64,000 bases of DNA from Pseudomonas sp. DTU_2021_1001937_2_SI_NGA_ILE_001 (GCF_032463525.1 NZ_CP135971.1:5396501-5460500); one strand, 5' to 3'; shown: positions 23,389-31,949, counted from the first letter of the stretch. A program made the numbers and translations. The notes: generated from the sequence alone by a model not told the origin.

Positions 23389-24293
23389 GTTCATACAAGG
23401 ATGTTTCATCGTACGGATTGGCTGTTAGGGTTAGAAGCCACAAAACCGTGCTTGTAGAGGGAGCGACCGATAAGATCGTTATATCTAAATTAATACTATC
23501 TAAGACTTACAGTCAAGGGCAAAAGTTACGGTTTTTCATTGATGATGCTTCGATGATCAAAGAAGACCCTATGCTGGCGAGGTTGGGAAATAAAGAAAAG
23601 GTTTTGTTAATTGCTAACAGGGTCTCGGATGATAAGTTTGGTGTGGTTGTGGATCGGGAGTGGGATCAGCTGGATATAAGAAACTTGTCAGATGCTGATT
23701 TTTGTCAGAATCGCATGGGTGTATATGTCACGAAAGGGCACTCAATAGAAAACTATTGGTTTGATTGTGATGCTGTGATAAGTTTTATTATATCGTCGTT
23801 CTCCTCAGTTATTGGAACTGACTTGTTGGATGAAATCAAGGCTAGGTTTCCTGCCATGATTAGGTTCGCTGCGGCTTATTCTATAGCTGCCAAAGAAAGC
23901 TCTGCTATAACTCGACTGGGTGATCTGCTTTCGGCGGCGGATGTCGGAATCTCTGGCGGGGTTATTAATCTATTGCCAGTGTACAATGCCAAGGCTCAGG
24001 GAAGGGGTGTTATGGGAGATATCCCTTCTCTTGTGGGGGCGAAGTTGCAAGAACTAAATGCTTGTGATGTGGGCCTTTTGAGGTGGATTTGTCATGGGCA
24101 TTTGGGGGAGGAGGCCATAAGAGCAAGCGTTGCGAAATTAGCTCATTCTTGCGGTGTGAGTCAGAATGTATGTCGCGAGATTGAACGTGGTAAGAAAGTT
24201 GAGAAGCTGTCCCATGACACGGACTACCTCAGTCGGCAGGATGATCAGAGTCTGGAGCCTTTGAATCAAGTATTGAGGTGGGTAAGAGAGTAG
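23385..24293 (+). CDS. ariB: DUF4435 TOPRIM-like nuclease effector of a PARIS-like system (AriB)
   Basis: The 302-residue protein has the DUF4435 pattern: VLVEGATDK with an acidic residue at E25 and D29, an acidic VVDREWD at residues 88-94, and HSIENYWFD starting at residue 119. These correspond to the TOPRIM-type metal-binding acids; in characterised AriB the equivalent early Glu is needed for toxicity. Released AriB acts as a tRNA-cleaving nuclease that shuts down translation in infected cells (established for E. coli PARIS). The ATGA overlap with ariA implies fixed stoichiometry. C-terminal residues 200-302 show no known motif. The functional call rests on domain pairing, not on experiment. 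Confidence 0.72.
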   Translation: MSSYKDVSSYGLAVRVRSHKTVLVEGATDKIVISKLILSKTYSQGQKLRFFIDDASMIKEDPMLARLGNKEKVLLIANRVSDDKFGVVVDREWDQLDIRNLSDADFCQNRMGVYVTKGHSIENYWFDCDAVISFIISSFSSVIGTDLLDEIKARFPAMIRFAAAYSIAAKESSAITRLGDLLSAADVGISGGVINLLPVYNAKAQGRGVMGDIPSLVGAKLQELNACDVGLLRWICHGHLGEEAIRASVAKLAHSCGVSQNVCREIERGKKVEKLSHDTDYLSRQDDQSLEPLNQVLRWVRE

Positions 24294-24390
24294 CTGAACT
24301 TAAATTTTTTAAAGCATAGCTCCGAGAGCCCTAGGTATACCCATTTGTCCGGGTAATATGCCCTCGGGCTCAAGGTGCTAAGTCATGATC

Positions 24391-24428
24391 CGTACCAAAT
24401 TTTGTACCATTGGGAGTTCCTGTTAGGG
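24391..24428. repeat. GTACCAAA-type repeat, left copy (possible recombinase arm site)
   Basis: Contains gtaccaaattttgtacca followed by ttgggagttcctgtta. It is similar to 25915-25953, which reads tgtaccaatttttgtacca then accgctgttcccgtta. Each copy has paired GTACCA elements about 10-12 bp apart, a pattern seen at tyrosine-recombinase arm sites. No recombinase gene is in the window, so the role is speculative. Confidence 0.5.
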
Positions 24429-24432
24429 GCGG

Positions 24433-24914
24433 TTGGAGGGCTTCCGCTTTGGAGCGAATGTTGTTGGTGCGTTAGTGGGATTCGTAACCTTCGCTGTTTT
24501 TGCTGGCATTTTTGCTCGTAAGCCAGCTGCGCTAACCCCAGAGCAAGTGGCTGCGCGAGCTGAGGCCAAGCGAGTGAACGATGAAGAGGAGCGGGCTGCG
24601 AAAGCGAAGAAGGACGCTGAGGCAGCCTTGGCGGAGAAGAACAAGGACCGATCTATCATGGCCGCGATATCTGCAGTAGCTTCGTTGAGGCATCGCTTAA
24701 GGCTCCCAAGAGCGCAGATTTTCCCTTTAGCCGGAGCGCGGGTGGTACTCAGCAGTTGGCCGATCAAACCTACATCGTTAGGTCATACGTAGATGCACAA
24801 AACTCATTCGGCGCTGAGCTTCGAAATTGGTACACCTGCAAGATTCAATACAGGTCCGGCGAGGACGCTGATTCGAGGAACTGGAAGCTGCACGCGCTGA
24901 AGTTCGAAGAATGA
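24433..24914 (+). pseudogene. Frameshifted membrane-anchored hypothetical protein
   Basis: The first frame encodes a hydrophobic anchor (VVGALVGFVTFAVFAGIFA) and an Ala/Lys/Glu coiled coil, then is lost at about 24672-24680. The sensible continuation is in another frame, from FVEASLKAPKSADFPF through YIVRSYVDAQNSFGAELRNW to HALKFEE and a stop at 24914. That second half resembles a common small-protein module found in phages and islands (KAPKSADFP ... SYVDAQNSFGA). A one-base indel explains the break; a sequencing error cannot be excluded. No good start codon was seen; TTG at 24433 is provisional. Confidence 0.65.
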
Positions 24915-25124
24915 GTCTGGGTCAAAACCTGAGCCAATCTGTCGGGAAAGGGAGGGGCGGTCGGAGGATTTGGGGCTTTCAACCACCCGTAAAATCTGGC
25001 GCAAAGCCCCGTGCAGCCCTATGGTTCGGTTATAAACATAGGTCGCAGTGCGGGGCGGTTATTTTTTACTCGCAAAGTTGTGGAGATTAAAACTTTGCGT
25101 TTTTGGTTTAGGGGGTTATTGTTT

Positions 25125-25652
25125 TTACTCCGTGCGTGCATAGTTTTTGGTGTTGATCGGAAGTCGAGGGCGCGGTGGCATGCCTGGTGCATATCTTCCT
25201 CTACTGAATCGTAGAATAAAGGCGCTTATTTGAAGTTTGATTATTTTGTGAAGTGGTAGTGTGTTGTTGAGTATGTAAACTCTACCTGTTTCTAGTTGCA
25301 CGCAAACCCCGAACTTGTCGCTGGGTATTTTGTTTCTATAGGGGCATAATTCTATGGGGAATAGCGAGCGCGGTTCTATTTTAATGGGGTAGCTTATAAA
25401 TTTATTGGTGTTGTGGTCGCTGATTATTTTTATCCACTCAATGTGGTTGGGGGACTGGAAGTATCCAATCGATAGAATGCCAAAAGCTACAGCGCTATCA
25501 TTGTTTACTCCAAGAACTAGCGAGAGATAATCAATGGCTGATAGCTCCAGTCGCACATGGTGAGCATCTTTTCTTAATGCAAAGAAAAGTGCAAATGTGG
25601 CTATGATTATGCTGAATATGGATAGCGTTATAGTTAAATATGCTGGTGGCAT
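25125..25652 (-). CDS. Island membrane-anchored protein, unknown function
   Basis: A 175-residue protein with one N-terminal membrane anchor (LTITLSIFSIIIATFALFFAL, about residues 5-25), then a soluble region rich in beta-type sequence (VRLELSAIDYLSLVLGVNND, SAVAFGILSIGYFQSP) and a basic C-terminus. I recognise no family. The composition is markedly AT-rich like the ariAB pair, so it probably arrived with the island or separately by transfer. It stands alone on its strand, roughly 800 bp from ariB. Confidence 0.6.
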   Translation of the reverse strand: MPPAYLTITLSIFSIIIATFALFFALRKDAHHVRLELSAIDYLSLVLGVNNDSAVAFGILSIGYFQSPNHIEWIKIISDHNTNKFISYPIKIEPRSLFPIELCPYRNKIPSDKFGVCVQLETGRVYILNNTLPLHKIIKLQISAFILRFSRGRYAPGMPPRPRLPINTKNYARTE

Positions 25653-26007
25653 TTGGAGTCTTCATAAGTTTTAATGGTGCTGAGTAAGTTATACTTGCAG
25701 CATGAAAACTGTCAATCGATATATCGAGGAGAATAGAATTCGACCGCTTGTGTGCTGAGAGGTGTGTGGGACTTCGTAGCATAGGCGCAGAGGCAAGAGA
25801 GATAGCTGGTTGATCTACCATGCCCGGAGCGCGTTCTTGGCCTAGGGAATGGATGATGGGTATCGACTATCTTCGCTGGACCATGAAGCTGAGTCTTCGC
25901 ACGTCACGAGTGGTTTGTACCAATTTTTGTACCAACCGCTGTTCCCGTTAAGGTAAAAATGGGGTCTTGGCACACGCCAAAAGCCCGCTTCAGGCACCTT
26001 CCTCATG
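25653..26007. other. Right end of the island, no convincing gene
   Basis: Short frames here lack ribosome sites and recognisable domains. The region contains the second GTACCA repeat (25915-25953) and then reaches the right copy of the 123-bp repeat. It looks like degraded element sequence, perhaps what remains next to a lost integrase gene (inference). Confidence 0.45.
25915..25953. repeat. GTACCAAA-type repeat, right copy
   Basis: Second copy of the paired GTACCA motif described at 24391-24428, ending about 55 bp before the right 123-bp repeat. Its place next to the island boundary is what suggests a recombination role. Confidence 0.5.
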
Positions 26008-26130
26008 CACCTGCTATTCCGCACATAATTCCTTACCGGTTTTCCGTTGGGGAGAAGGGGCGCCCGAAGGCGGCCACTCAGGAACTGACCCGGAGGGCGA
26101 CGCAGAGTTTTAGAACAACTGGTTATAAGA
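26008..26130. repeat. 123-bp direct repeat, right copy (island att-like end)
   Basis: Near-identical duplicate of the asnO start/leader region at 19108-19230 (two mismatches), in the same orientation. It carries the six-codon asnO beginning but no asnO body, so it marks where the asnO upstream region would continue in an island-free chromosome. Confidence 0.9.
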
Positions 26131-26248
26131 GATTTTTGGATAGGCTGAATTTTTCAGGTCTTGAGGGAGGGTGCCCCGGCCAGGAAAGGCGCGCCCACTT
26201 ATGCCGTCGAGGGCCTTCAAAGCCACTATGGTCCGCTTGGGCATTATG

Positions 26249-26342
26249 GGGGTAGGAGCGGCTTCAGCCGCGAAGCGGCCACATGTTCGCAGCCGATGTA
26301 GTGATTTTCCTCGCGCTTTCGCGGCTAAAGCCGCTCCCACCC
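26249..26342. repeat. REP/BIME pair
   Basis: Head-to-head REP units: ggtaggagcggcttcagccg (about 26251-26270) and an inverted cgcggctaaagccgctccca (about 26320-26339). They lie between the island's right repeat and the 3' end of the next gene. Confidence 0.88.
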
Positions 26343-26361
26343 AACCCGAGCCGTATGGATG

Positions 26362-26832
26362 TCAGGCGTAGGCGTCCACGCCGGCATGCGCCATCAGCCA
26401 GTCGCGGTAAGTGGCCAGGTCACTGGTCGACGTGCTGCCGTTGCTGGCTATCAGGGTCTTGCCGTCCAGGCGGCCGAAATCCAGCAGGTATTGCAGGCCC
26501 TGCTGGATGTGGGCAGCGCCACTCTTGCTGAGGCTCTGAACGTCGGGCAACTGCACGGTATTGGTGGTGTCGTCGAACTTCGCCCAGTCGGGGTTGCTGC
26601 GGTAGCGAGCGGTTGCTTCGGCCAGGGCGCTTTGGGTGCCTTGGTAGATCTGTTCTTCACGGGCCTGCAGCTCGGGCGTCGTGGCGTCAGGGTCGATCAC
26701 CGTGCTGGCGCCGTCGACCCGTACCTGGTCGCCGGGGGAGTTGATCTTGATACGCGCCGCCTGGGCGGTGCCGGTCTGTAGTGCATTGCGCAGTGATTCG
26801 CCGAAAAGCGGCGAGAAGGTGAGTCCTGTCAT
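26362..26832 (-). CDS. Hypothetical protein
   Basis: A 156-residue soluble protein that I do not recognise. It has no signal peptide or membrane segment. The N-terminal part (FSPLFGESLRNALQTGTAQ) is followed by an acidic, Asp/Thr-rich middle and a C-terminal helical part (ARYRSNPDWAKFDDTTNTVQ, IQQGLQYLLDFGRLDGKTL). The ATG at 26832 was chosen over upstream codons because a GGAGCAAGAG ribosome site precedes it. Codon use matches the core genome. It is separated from the AttH-like lipoprotein gene by 204 bp and may have its own promoter. Confidence 0.7.
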   Translation of the reverse strand: MTGLTFSPLFGESLRNALQTGTAQAARIKINSPGDQVRVDGASTVIDPDATTPELQAREEQIYQGTQSALAEATARYRSNPDWAKFDDTTNTVQLPDVQSLSKSGAAHIQQGLQYLLDFGRLDGKTLIASNGSTSTSDLATYRDWLMAHAGVDAYA

Positions 26833-27036
26833 GCTCTTGCTCCTGAGTTCAGCGTCGATGCGCAGCGCTGGAGCAAGAAACGCACCAGCTGCCGCCAAAC
26901 CACAGCCCAGAGCCTCTTGTCGGATGGTAAGGGTGTTTGGCAAGGCAGGCCGTTGCCGGGCGGCGGCAGGCTGTGGCCGCTGCCGGACTGCGGGCAACCC
27001 CGGCAAGCGTCGTGGCATGAAATCTAAGACAGGCGC

Positions 27037-28104
27037 TCAGTACCCGGTCATCTCCAGGTAGCCCTCGCCACTCTGGCTGCCACTGACTTCCACAGGCCCT
27101 TCCCAGTACGGCACGTCCAGGTCCATCCAGGCCTGGGCGTTGAGTGCCGTGGTGGTCACCCGCAAGCCCTTGCCGGGAATCTCGATGGCCCAGCGGGTCG
27201 GCAGGCGACGGCCGGCGACTTCGCTTTGTTCAAGGGGCTGCATGCGCAGCGCTTCCGGACCCAGCGGCTGCGCCGTACCGTCCGGGTCGATCCAGGTGCC
27301 GGTGAGGTAGGCCGGGCCCTGGCGATGGCGGATGCGGTAGAGCATCAGCCGCGTGCCGTCCTGCAGGTGCAGGGAAAACCAGTCCCAGCCCTGCTGGTCA
27401 GCGGTCAGGGGCTGGCTGCTCCATTCGCGGTCCAGCCAGGCCTGGCCGTTGACCGTATGGCGCTGGCCGTCGATCTGCAGTTCACCGCTGACGGTGAAGA
27501 ACGGCTGGCTGTAGTAGTAGGACGCCTGACCGGCTTCGGACTTGCGGCTGTAGCCCTGGTCGCCCTGCAGCACCATGGGGCGTTCGCTGCGCAGTTGCAG
27601 CTGGTAGGCGAAGGCTTGGTCTTTGGCTTGCAGGTGCAGGTCGCGCATCGGCTCGCTGGCCCGGCTGGTCATCGACCAGTCGTCGATCCAGGCTTCGAAG
27701 GGCGCCAGCTGCACTCCGGCCTGGTCGACGCCGCCGCGGGCCAGGCGCTGGGCGGCATGATGGACGTTGGCCGAGGTCACGGCCGCATGGCCCATCCACA
27801 AGGTGCTGCTCTGCCAGCCACTGGCCTCGGTGCCGGGCTGCAGGGCGTTGCGAAACAGCGTCCACTGCACGCCGAAGCGCTGGCCCTGGGCGTCCTGCAG
27901 GTTGGCGGTGATGTACCACCACTCGATGCGAAAGCCAGGGTGTGGCGCGTGGTCGGCGGGGAAGGCGAAGTGGCGCCCCGGCGTGACCGGGGTATAGCCT
28001 TCGACCCGGCTGCCCATGCCGGCGAAGCCCTCGGGGGGCGTTTGACTGTCGTCGCAGGCGCCGAGCAGCAGGGCCAGGCAGATCATCAGCCATCTATTGC
28101 TCAC
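27037..28104 (-). CDS. Lipocalin-like (AttH/CrtC family) lipoprotein
   Basis: The 355-residue lipoprotein has a clear lipobox (ALLLGAC, Cys near residue 17) and the AttH/CrtC family core: FRIEWWYITANLQD near residue 58, MGHAAVTSA near residue 104, QAWLDREWSSQPL near residue 225 and WDWFSLHLQDGTRLMLYRIR near residue 242. Such proteins occur with FtsX-type ABC permeases as a predicted envelope export or lipid-handling unit. It overlaps the permease gene upstream by 11 bp and is third in the operon. Its ligand is unknown; it is not expected to be a carotenoid enzyme here. Confidence 0.87.
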   Translation of the reverse strand: MSNRWLMICLALLLGACDDSQTPPEGFAGMGSRVEGYTPVTPGRHFAFPADHAPHPGFRIEWWYITANLQDAQGQRFGVQWTLFRNALQPGTEASGWQSSTLWMGHAAVTSANVHHAAQRLARGGVDQAGVQLAPFEAWIDDWSMTSRASEPMRDLHLQAKDQAFAYQLQLRSERPMVLQGDQGYSRKSEAGQASYYYSQPFFTVSGELQIDGQRHTVNGQAWLDREWSSQPLTADQQGWDWFSLHLQDGTRLMLYRIRHRQGPAYLTGTWIDPDGTAQPLGPEALRMQPLEQSEVAGRRLPTRWAIEIPGKGLRVTTTALNAQAWMDLDVPYWEGPVEVSGSQSGEGYLEMTGY

Positions 28105-30562
28105 GGTCGAAGGTCCTCAACAGGTCGGCCGGCTGGCTGCGCCGCAAGCGCCACAGCGGCCAGGCCGAGGCCAGCAGCGTGGCGCCGAGGGCCAGGGCAC
28201 CCAGGCTCAGCCATTGCAAGGGGAACAACCGGGTCGGCAGGCGCCAGCCAAAAGCCTGCACCTGGATCACGGCGTTCAGGCACCAGGTCAGCAACACGCC
28301 CAGTGGCAGTGCGACCAGCAAGGTCAGCCCGGCCAGCAGCCAGGTCTGGCCGAGGTTGAGCCACATCAGCTGGCGGCGTTCGACACCCAGCGCCCAGAGC
28401 GGCGCCAATTGCCCGATGCGTTCCTGGCTCTGGGTGAGCAGGCTGATGAACAGCGCGATGGCGGCCACGCCAAGGGTCAGGGCATTGAGGGCGGCGGTGG
28501 CCGCGAAGGTGCGTTCGAACACCTGGGTCGACCATTGCTTGAGCTGGTGCTGGTCGATGATGCGGCTGGCGTCGAGGCCGAAGCGCTGCTGCAGGGCCTG
28601 GCTCAAGGCTGGGATGTCCTCGGGCGCCATGCGCAGGTTGAAGCGCATCGGGGCCAGGTCGGGCCAATGGCGCGCCAGTTGTATCGCGCTGGCGAGCAGG
28701 TGGCCGCGCGCGTTGCCGTAGTCGGCATACAGCCCCACCACCTGGAGCGACCAGTGTCCGGCAGGCAGCGGAATCTCCACGCGGTCGCCCAGGCCCACAC
28801 TCAGGCGACGAGCCAGTTGTTCGCTGAGCATGATGCCCTGCTGCTCGGCCAGGCGCTGCCAAGGATCGCCGCCCATGGCCGCCAGCAGTTGCCAGTGCTG
28901 GCGGTAGTACGGGTGGTCGAGAATGCCGTGCAGTTCGGCAGGCCAACCCTGCAGACGCAGGCTGACCTGCCAGTCGGGCAGCACTGCGCTGACGGTCGGT
29001 TGCTGCTGCAGCCAGGTTTGCAGCTCGCGGGCCTGGGCCGGGTCGACGGGGGTGACGTACAGCTCGGCGCTCAGGCGTTGCTCCAGCCAGCCATCGAAGG
29101 TCTGGCGGAAACCGGCGGTCATGCCGCCGGTGCCGACGCTTGCCGCCATGGCCAAGAGCAGCGCCATCAGCGCCAGGCTCAAGGCCGGCAACTGTTGCCG
29201 ACAGTCGGCCAGGAACCACTGCGCGAGTACCGAGCGCCGGCCTGCCAGCAGTGTGTTCAGCACCCGGTCGAGCAACACCGGCAGCCCCAGGGCAGTACCG
29301 AGCAGCAAGGCGGTCACCATTAGAAAGCCACTGGCCAGGCCGCTACCGAAGCTGGCCAGCAAGGCCACCCCCAGGCCGAACACGGCCACCTGCCCCTGGC
29401 GCCGTAGCCAGCGGGCATGCACCTTGCGCCAGGCCTGGGCGCGGGCCAAGGCCAACAGCGGCAGGCGCGCGGCGCGCAGCAGGCTGCTGGCGCCGGCCAG
29501 CAGGGCGCCGAGCAATGCCATGCCGAGGCTGCCCAGCCACCACAGCACGCCCGGATGCAGCTGGTTGGCCACCTGTGCGCCATACAGGCCGCGCAGGCTG
29601 GCGGTCAGGTCTGGCAATAGCAGTGCGGCGAGCATGTAGCCGCTCAGCACCCCGGCACCACCGGCCAGCAGCGCCATGCCCAGCAACTCCAGCACCAAGG
29701 CAACGATCAGCGAGCGGGCGCTGACGCCGCTGGCGCGCAGGTTACGCAACAGGCCACGACGCTGTTCCAGGGCCAGGCCGATGGCGGCATGCACGATGAA
29801 CAGGCCGACCACGAAGGCCAGAATGCCCAAGGCGTTGAGGTTGAGGTGAAAGCTCTCGGTGAGCCGCCCCAGATCGTCGGCAGCCTCGCCGTGTTGCAGG
29901 CGCAGTGGTTCATCCAGCCCGGCGGGCAGGGTCGGCGCGCGGGCGGCGAAGGCCGTGTCCAGCCACAGGCGGCTGAGCTGGCCGGGCATGCCCAGCAGGC
30001 GCTGGGCCTGGCCGATGTCGGTGAGCAGGGTGCCGGGCGGCATGTTGGGTACGGCGCGCAGGGGCGGCAGCGCCTGGCCGCTGTCGGTGACTGGCTGCTG
30101 ACCTTCCTGCAGGCCAAGGCTGCCCAGGGTATCCGGCGCTATCCAGGTGACCCAGGGCGGGCGCAGGAAGTCCAGCAGCGCTGCGTTGTCCAGATGCTGC
30201 CCGGCCACCGCCTGGTCACGGGGCAGGCTCAGCGGCTCGATGCCCAACAGTTGCAGGCGCTCACCGTTCAGGCTGATACGCCCTTGCAGTTGCGGCGAGA
30301 CCGGCCAGCCAGCGCGGCGCAATTGCACGAACAGGGTCTCGGGCAGAACCGCGCCTGAGGGGCTGCTCAGCCAGTATTGCGGGCTGCCCCCCAGCCACTG
30401 GCTGGCGCGTTGGTAGCTGTCGCGGGCCTGGCCGTTGAGGGCCTGCACGCCGGTGAGCAGGCCGGTGGCCAGCCACAGCCCGACCAGCACGCTGGCCAGT
30501 TGCACGGGGTGGCGGCGCCAATGGCTGAGCAGGGCGTACAGGGTCCAGCGCAGCACGGCCAT
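28094..30562 (-). CDS. FtsX/MacB-type ABC transporter permease (double-length)
   Basis: An 822-residue inner-membrane permease made of two FtsX-like halves: an N-terminal transmembrane helix, a large periplasmic domain, then helix clusters near residues 250-400 and 415-470, and a final cluster at 690-815. The FtsX pattern of four core helices with periplasmic loops is repeated. It lies 1 bp after the ATPase gene and overlaps the lipoprotein gene, so the three form a tight operon. The family includes LolCE and MacB, which act on lipoproteins or envelope substrates by mechanotransmission; the cargo here is unknown. Confidence 0.88.
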   Translation of the reverse strand: MAVLRWTLYALLSHWRRHPVQLASVLVGLWLATGLLTGVQALNGQARDSYQRASQWLGGSPQYWLSSPSGAVLPETLFVQLRRAGWPVSPQLQGRISLNGERLQLLGIEPLSLPRDQAVAGQHLDNAALLDFLRPPWVTWIAPDTLGSLGLQEGQQPVTDSGQALPPLRAVPNMPPGTLLTDIGQAQRLLGMPGQLSRLWLDTAFAARAPTLPAGLDEPLRLQHGEAADDLGRLTESFHLNLNALGILAFVVGLFIVHAAIGLALEQRRGLLRNLRASGVSARSLIVALVLELLGMALLAGGAGVLSGYMLAALLLPDLTASLRGLYGAQVANQLHPGVLWWLGSLGMALLGALLAGASSLLRAARLPLLALARAQAWRKVHARWLRRQGQVAVFGLGVALLASFGSGLASGFLMVTALLLGTALGLPVLLDRVLNTLLAGRRSVLAQWFLADCRQQLPALSLALMALLLAMAASVGTGGMTAGFRQTFDGWLEQRLSAELYVTPVDPAQARELQTWLQQQPTVSAVLPDWQVSLRLQGWPAELHGILDHPYYRQHWQLLAAMGGDPWQRLAEQQGIMLSEQLARRLSVGLGDRVEIPLPAGHWSLQVVGLYADYGNARGHLLASAIQLARHWPDLAPMRFNLRMAPEDIPALSQALQQRFGLDASRIIDQHQLKQWSTQVFERTFAATAALNALTLGVAAIALFISLLTQSQERIGQLAPLWALGVERRQLMWLNLGQTWLLAGLTLLVALPLGVLLTWCLNAVIQVQAFGWRLPTRLFPLQWLSLGALALGATLLASAWPLWRLRRSQPADLLRTFDREQ

Positions 30563-30563
30563 G

Positions 30564-31232
30564 TCAGCCGGCCTCGGCGCTGCGAATGCGTCCTTTGTGT
30601 AATACCACCCTATTGTCCAGACGTGCGGCGACGCGCGGACTGTGGGTGACCATCAGCAGGCTGGTCTGGGTGTCGGCCAGCAGGTCGAGGAGCAGTTGCA
30701 GCACCTCGTCGCTGGTGGTTTCGTCGAGGTTGCCGGTGGGTTCGTCGGCCAACAGCAGGCCCGGTCGCGAGGCCAGGGCGCGGCCGATGGCGACGCGTTG
30801 TTGCTGGCCGCCGGACAGTTGCTCCGGGTAGCGCTGCAACAGCTCGCCCAGACCCAGGCGCTGTACCAGGTGCGTTTGCCAGTTCGGGTCATGACGCCCG
30901 GCCAGGCGTGCCTGGAACGCCAGGTTGTCGGCCACCGACAGGCTGCCGATCAGGTTGAACTGCTGGAACACCAGGCCGATTCCAGTCCGGCGCCAGGCGG
31001 CCAGGCCCGCCTCGTCCAGGGTTTCCAGGCGACGGCCCTGAACCTCGATGCGCCCGCTGTCCGGGCGGTCGAGGCCGGCGATCAGGTGCAACAGCGTGCT
31101 CTTGCCGCTGCCGGATTCGCCCATGAGTGCCAGGCTCTGCCCGGCTTGCAGGTGCAGGTCCACGCCGTCGAGCACCTGCAAGGGGCCTTGGGCGGTGGGG
31201 TAGCGTTTGCGCAGTGCGCTGACCTGCAGCAT
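30564..31232 (-). CDS. ABC transporter ATP-binding protein (LolD/MacB family)
   Basis: A 222-residue nucleotide-binding subunit with Walker A GESGSGKST near residue 39, the Q-loop FQQFNLIGSLSV, signature LSGGQQQR near residue 140, Walker B LLLADEPTGNLD near residue 160 and the H-loop THSP. LolD-type features (ADEPTGNLD) are clear. First gene of the ATPase-permease-lipoprotein operon. Confidence 0.93.
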   Translation of the reverse strand: MLQVSALRKRYPTAQGPLQVLDGVDLHLQAGQSLALMGESGSGKSTLLHLIAGLDRPDSGRIEVQGRRLETLDEAGLAAWRRTGIGLVFQQFNLIGSLSVADNLAFQARLAGRHDPNWQTHLVQRLGLGELLQRYPEQLSGGQQQRVAIGRALASRPGLLLADEPTGNLDETTSDEVLQLLLDLLADTQTSLLMVTHSPRVAARLDNRVVLHKGRIRSAEAG

Positions 31233-31256
31233 GGGCGTGTCTCGCGGTGGCCGGTG

Positions 31257-31949
31257 TCAGAGGCGCCCGCAGGCACGGTTGGCGGCCAGGGCCACGTTCA
31301 GCAGGCGCGGCGGCGGCAGGTGCTGGCCGTCCATCAGTGCCGCGTATTCCTCGGCGTTGGCCACTTGCAGGCGTGGGTTGTGCCGACGTTCTTCACCGAT
31401 GCTCGAACAGGTCCAGCCTTTGTAGTCGTGGGCCGGGAACACCAGGGTGTCGTCGCCCAGGTCGAGCAGGCGCTGCAGGCTGCTCCACTGTTGGCGGGCA
31501 CTGCCGTTCTGGAAGTCGGTGCGCCCGCTGCCACGAATCAGCAGCGTGTCGCCGCTGAACAGCCACGCCGGCTGGCGGCCCCGGGCGGCAAGCAGGAAGC
31601 AGTAGGAGTCGTGGGTGTGGCCTGGGGTGTGCAGCACTCTCAGTTCCCGACCGCCGAAGGCCAGGCTCTGCCCATCATGGAAATTGAAACTCACGCAGCG
31701 GGTCTGGCTTTCCTGGCCCAGGCCGGTGTTGCAGCCGGTGGCCTCGCGCAGGTCGCCCAGGGCGGTGATGTGGTCGGCGTGGGTGTGCGTGTCGAGGGCC
31801 ATGACCAGTTGCAGGTCGAGGTCCGACAACAGCTGCAGGTAGGTGTCCAGGTGCTCCTTCACCGGGTCGATCAGCACCGCCTGGCCGCGGTCGGCCAGCA
31901 GGTAGCTGTAGGTGGACGTCTGGCTGTCGAACAGTTGACGAAACAGCAT
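31257..31949 (-). CDS. MBL-fold hydrolase, ETHE1-type persulfide dioxygenase-like
   Basis: The 230-residue protein has the metallo-beta-lactamase metal motif THTHADHITA near residue 55, the later HTPGHTHDSYCF near residue 110 and FSGDTLLIRGSGRTDFQ near residue 130. The last matches ETHE1/persulfide dioxygenases better than glyoxalase II. These enzymes oxidise glutathione persulfide to sulfite in sulfide detoxification. The start at 31949 follows a GGAGG site. It lies downstream of mnmC on the same strand, 103 bp away. No rhodanese domain is attached. The exact substrate is inferred. Confidence 0.85.
   Translation of the reverse strand: MLFRQLFDSQTSTYSYLLADRGQAVLIDPVKEHLDTYLQLLSDLDLQLVMALDTHTHADHITALGDLREATGCNTGLGQESQTRCVSFNFHDGQSLAFGGRELRVLHTPGHTHDSYCFLLAARGRQPAWLFSGDTLLIRGSGRTDFQNGSARQQWSSLQRLLDLGDDTLVFPAHDYKGWTCSSIGEERRHNPRLQVANAEEYAALMDGQHLPPPRLLNVALAANRACGRL

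Noticed and set aside
21988..24293. Retron or Gabija interpretation of the ATPase pair
   Set aside because: No reverse transcriptase or msr/msd-like RNA is present, and the second gene has DUF4435 motifs rather than a UvrD-type helicase as in GajB.
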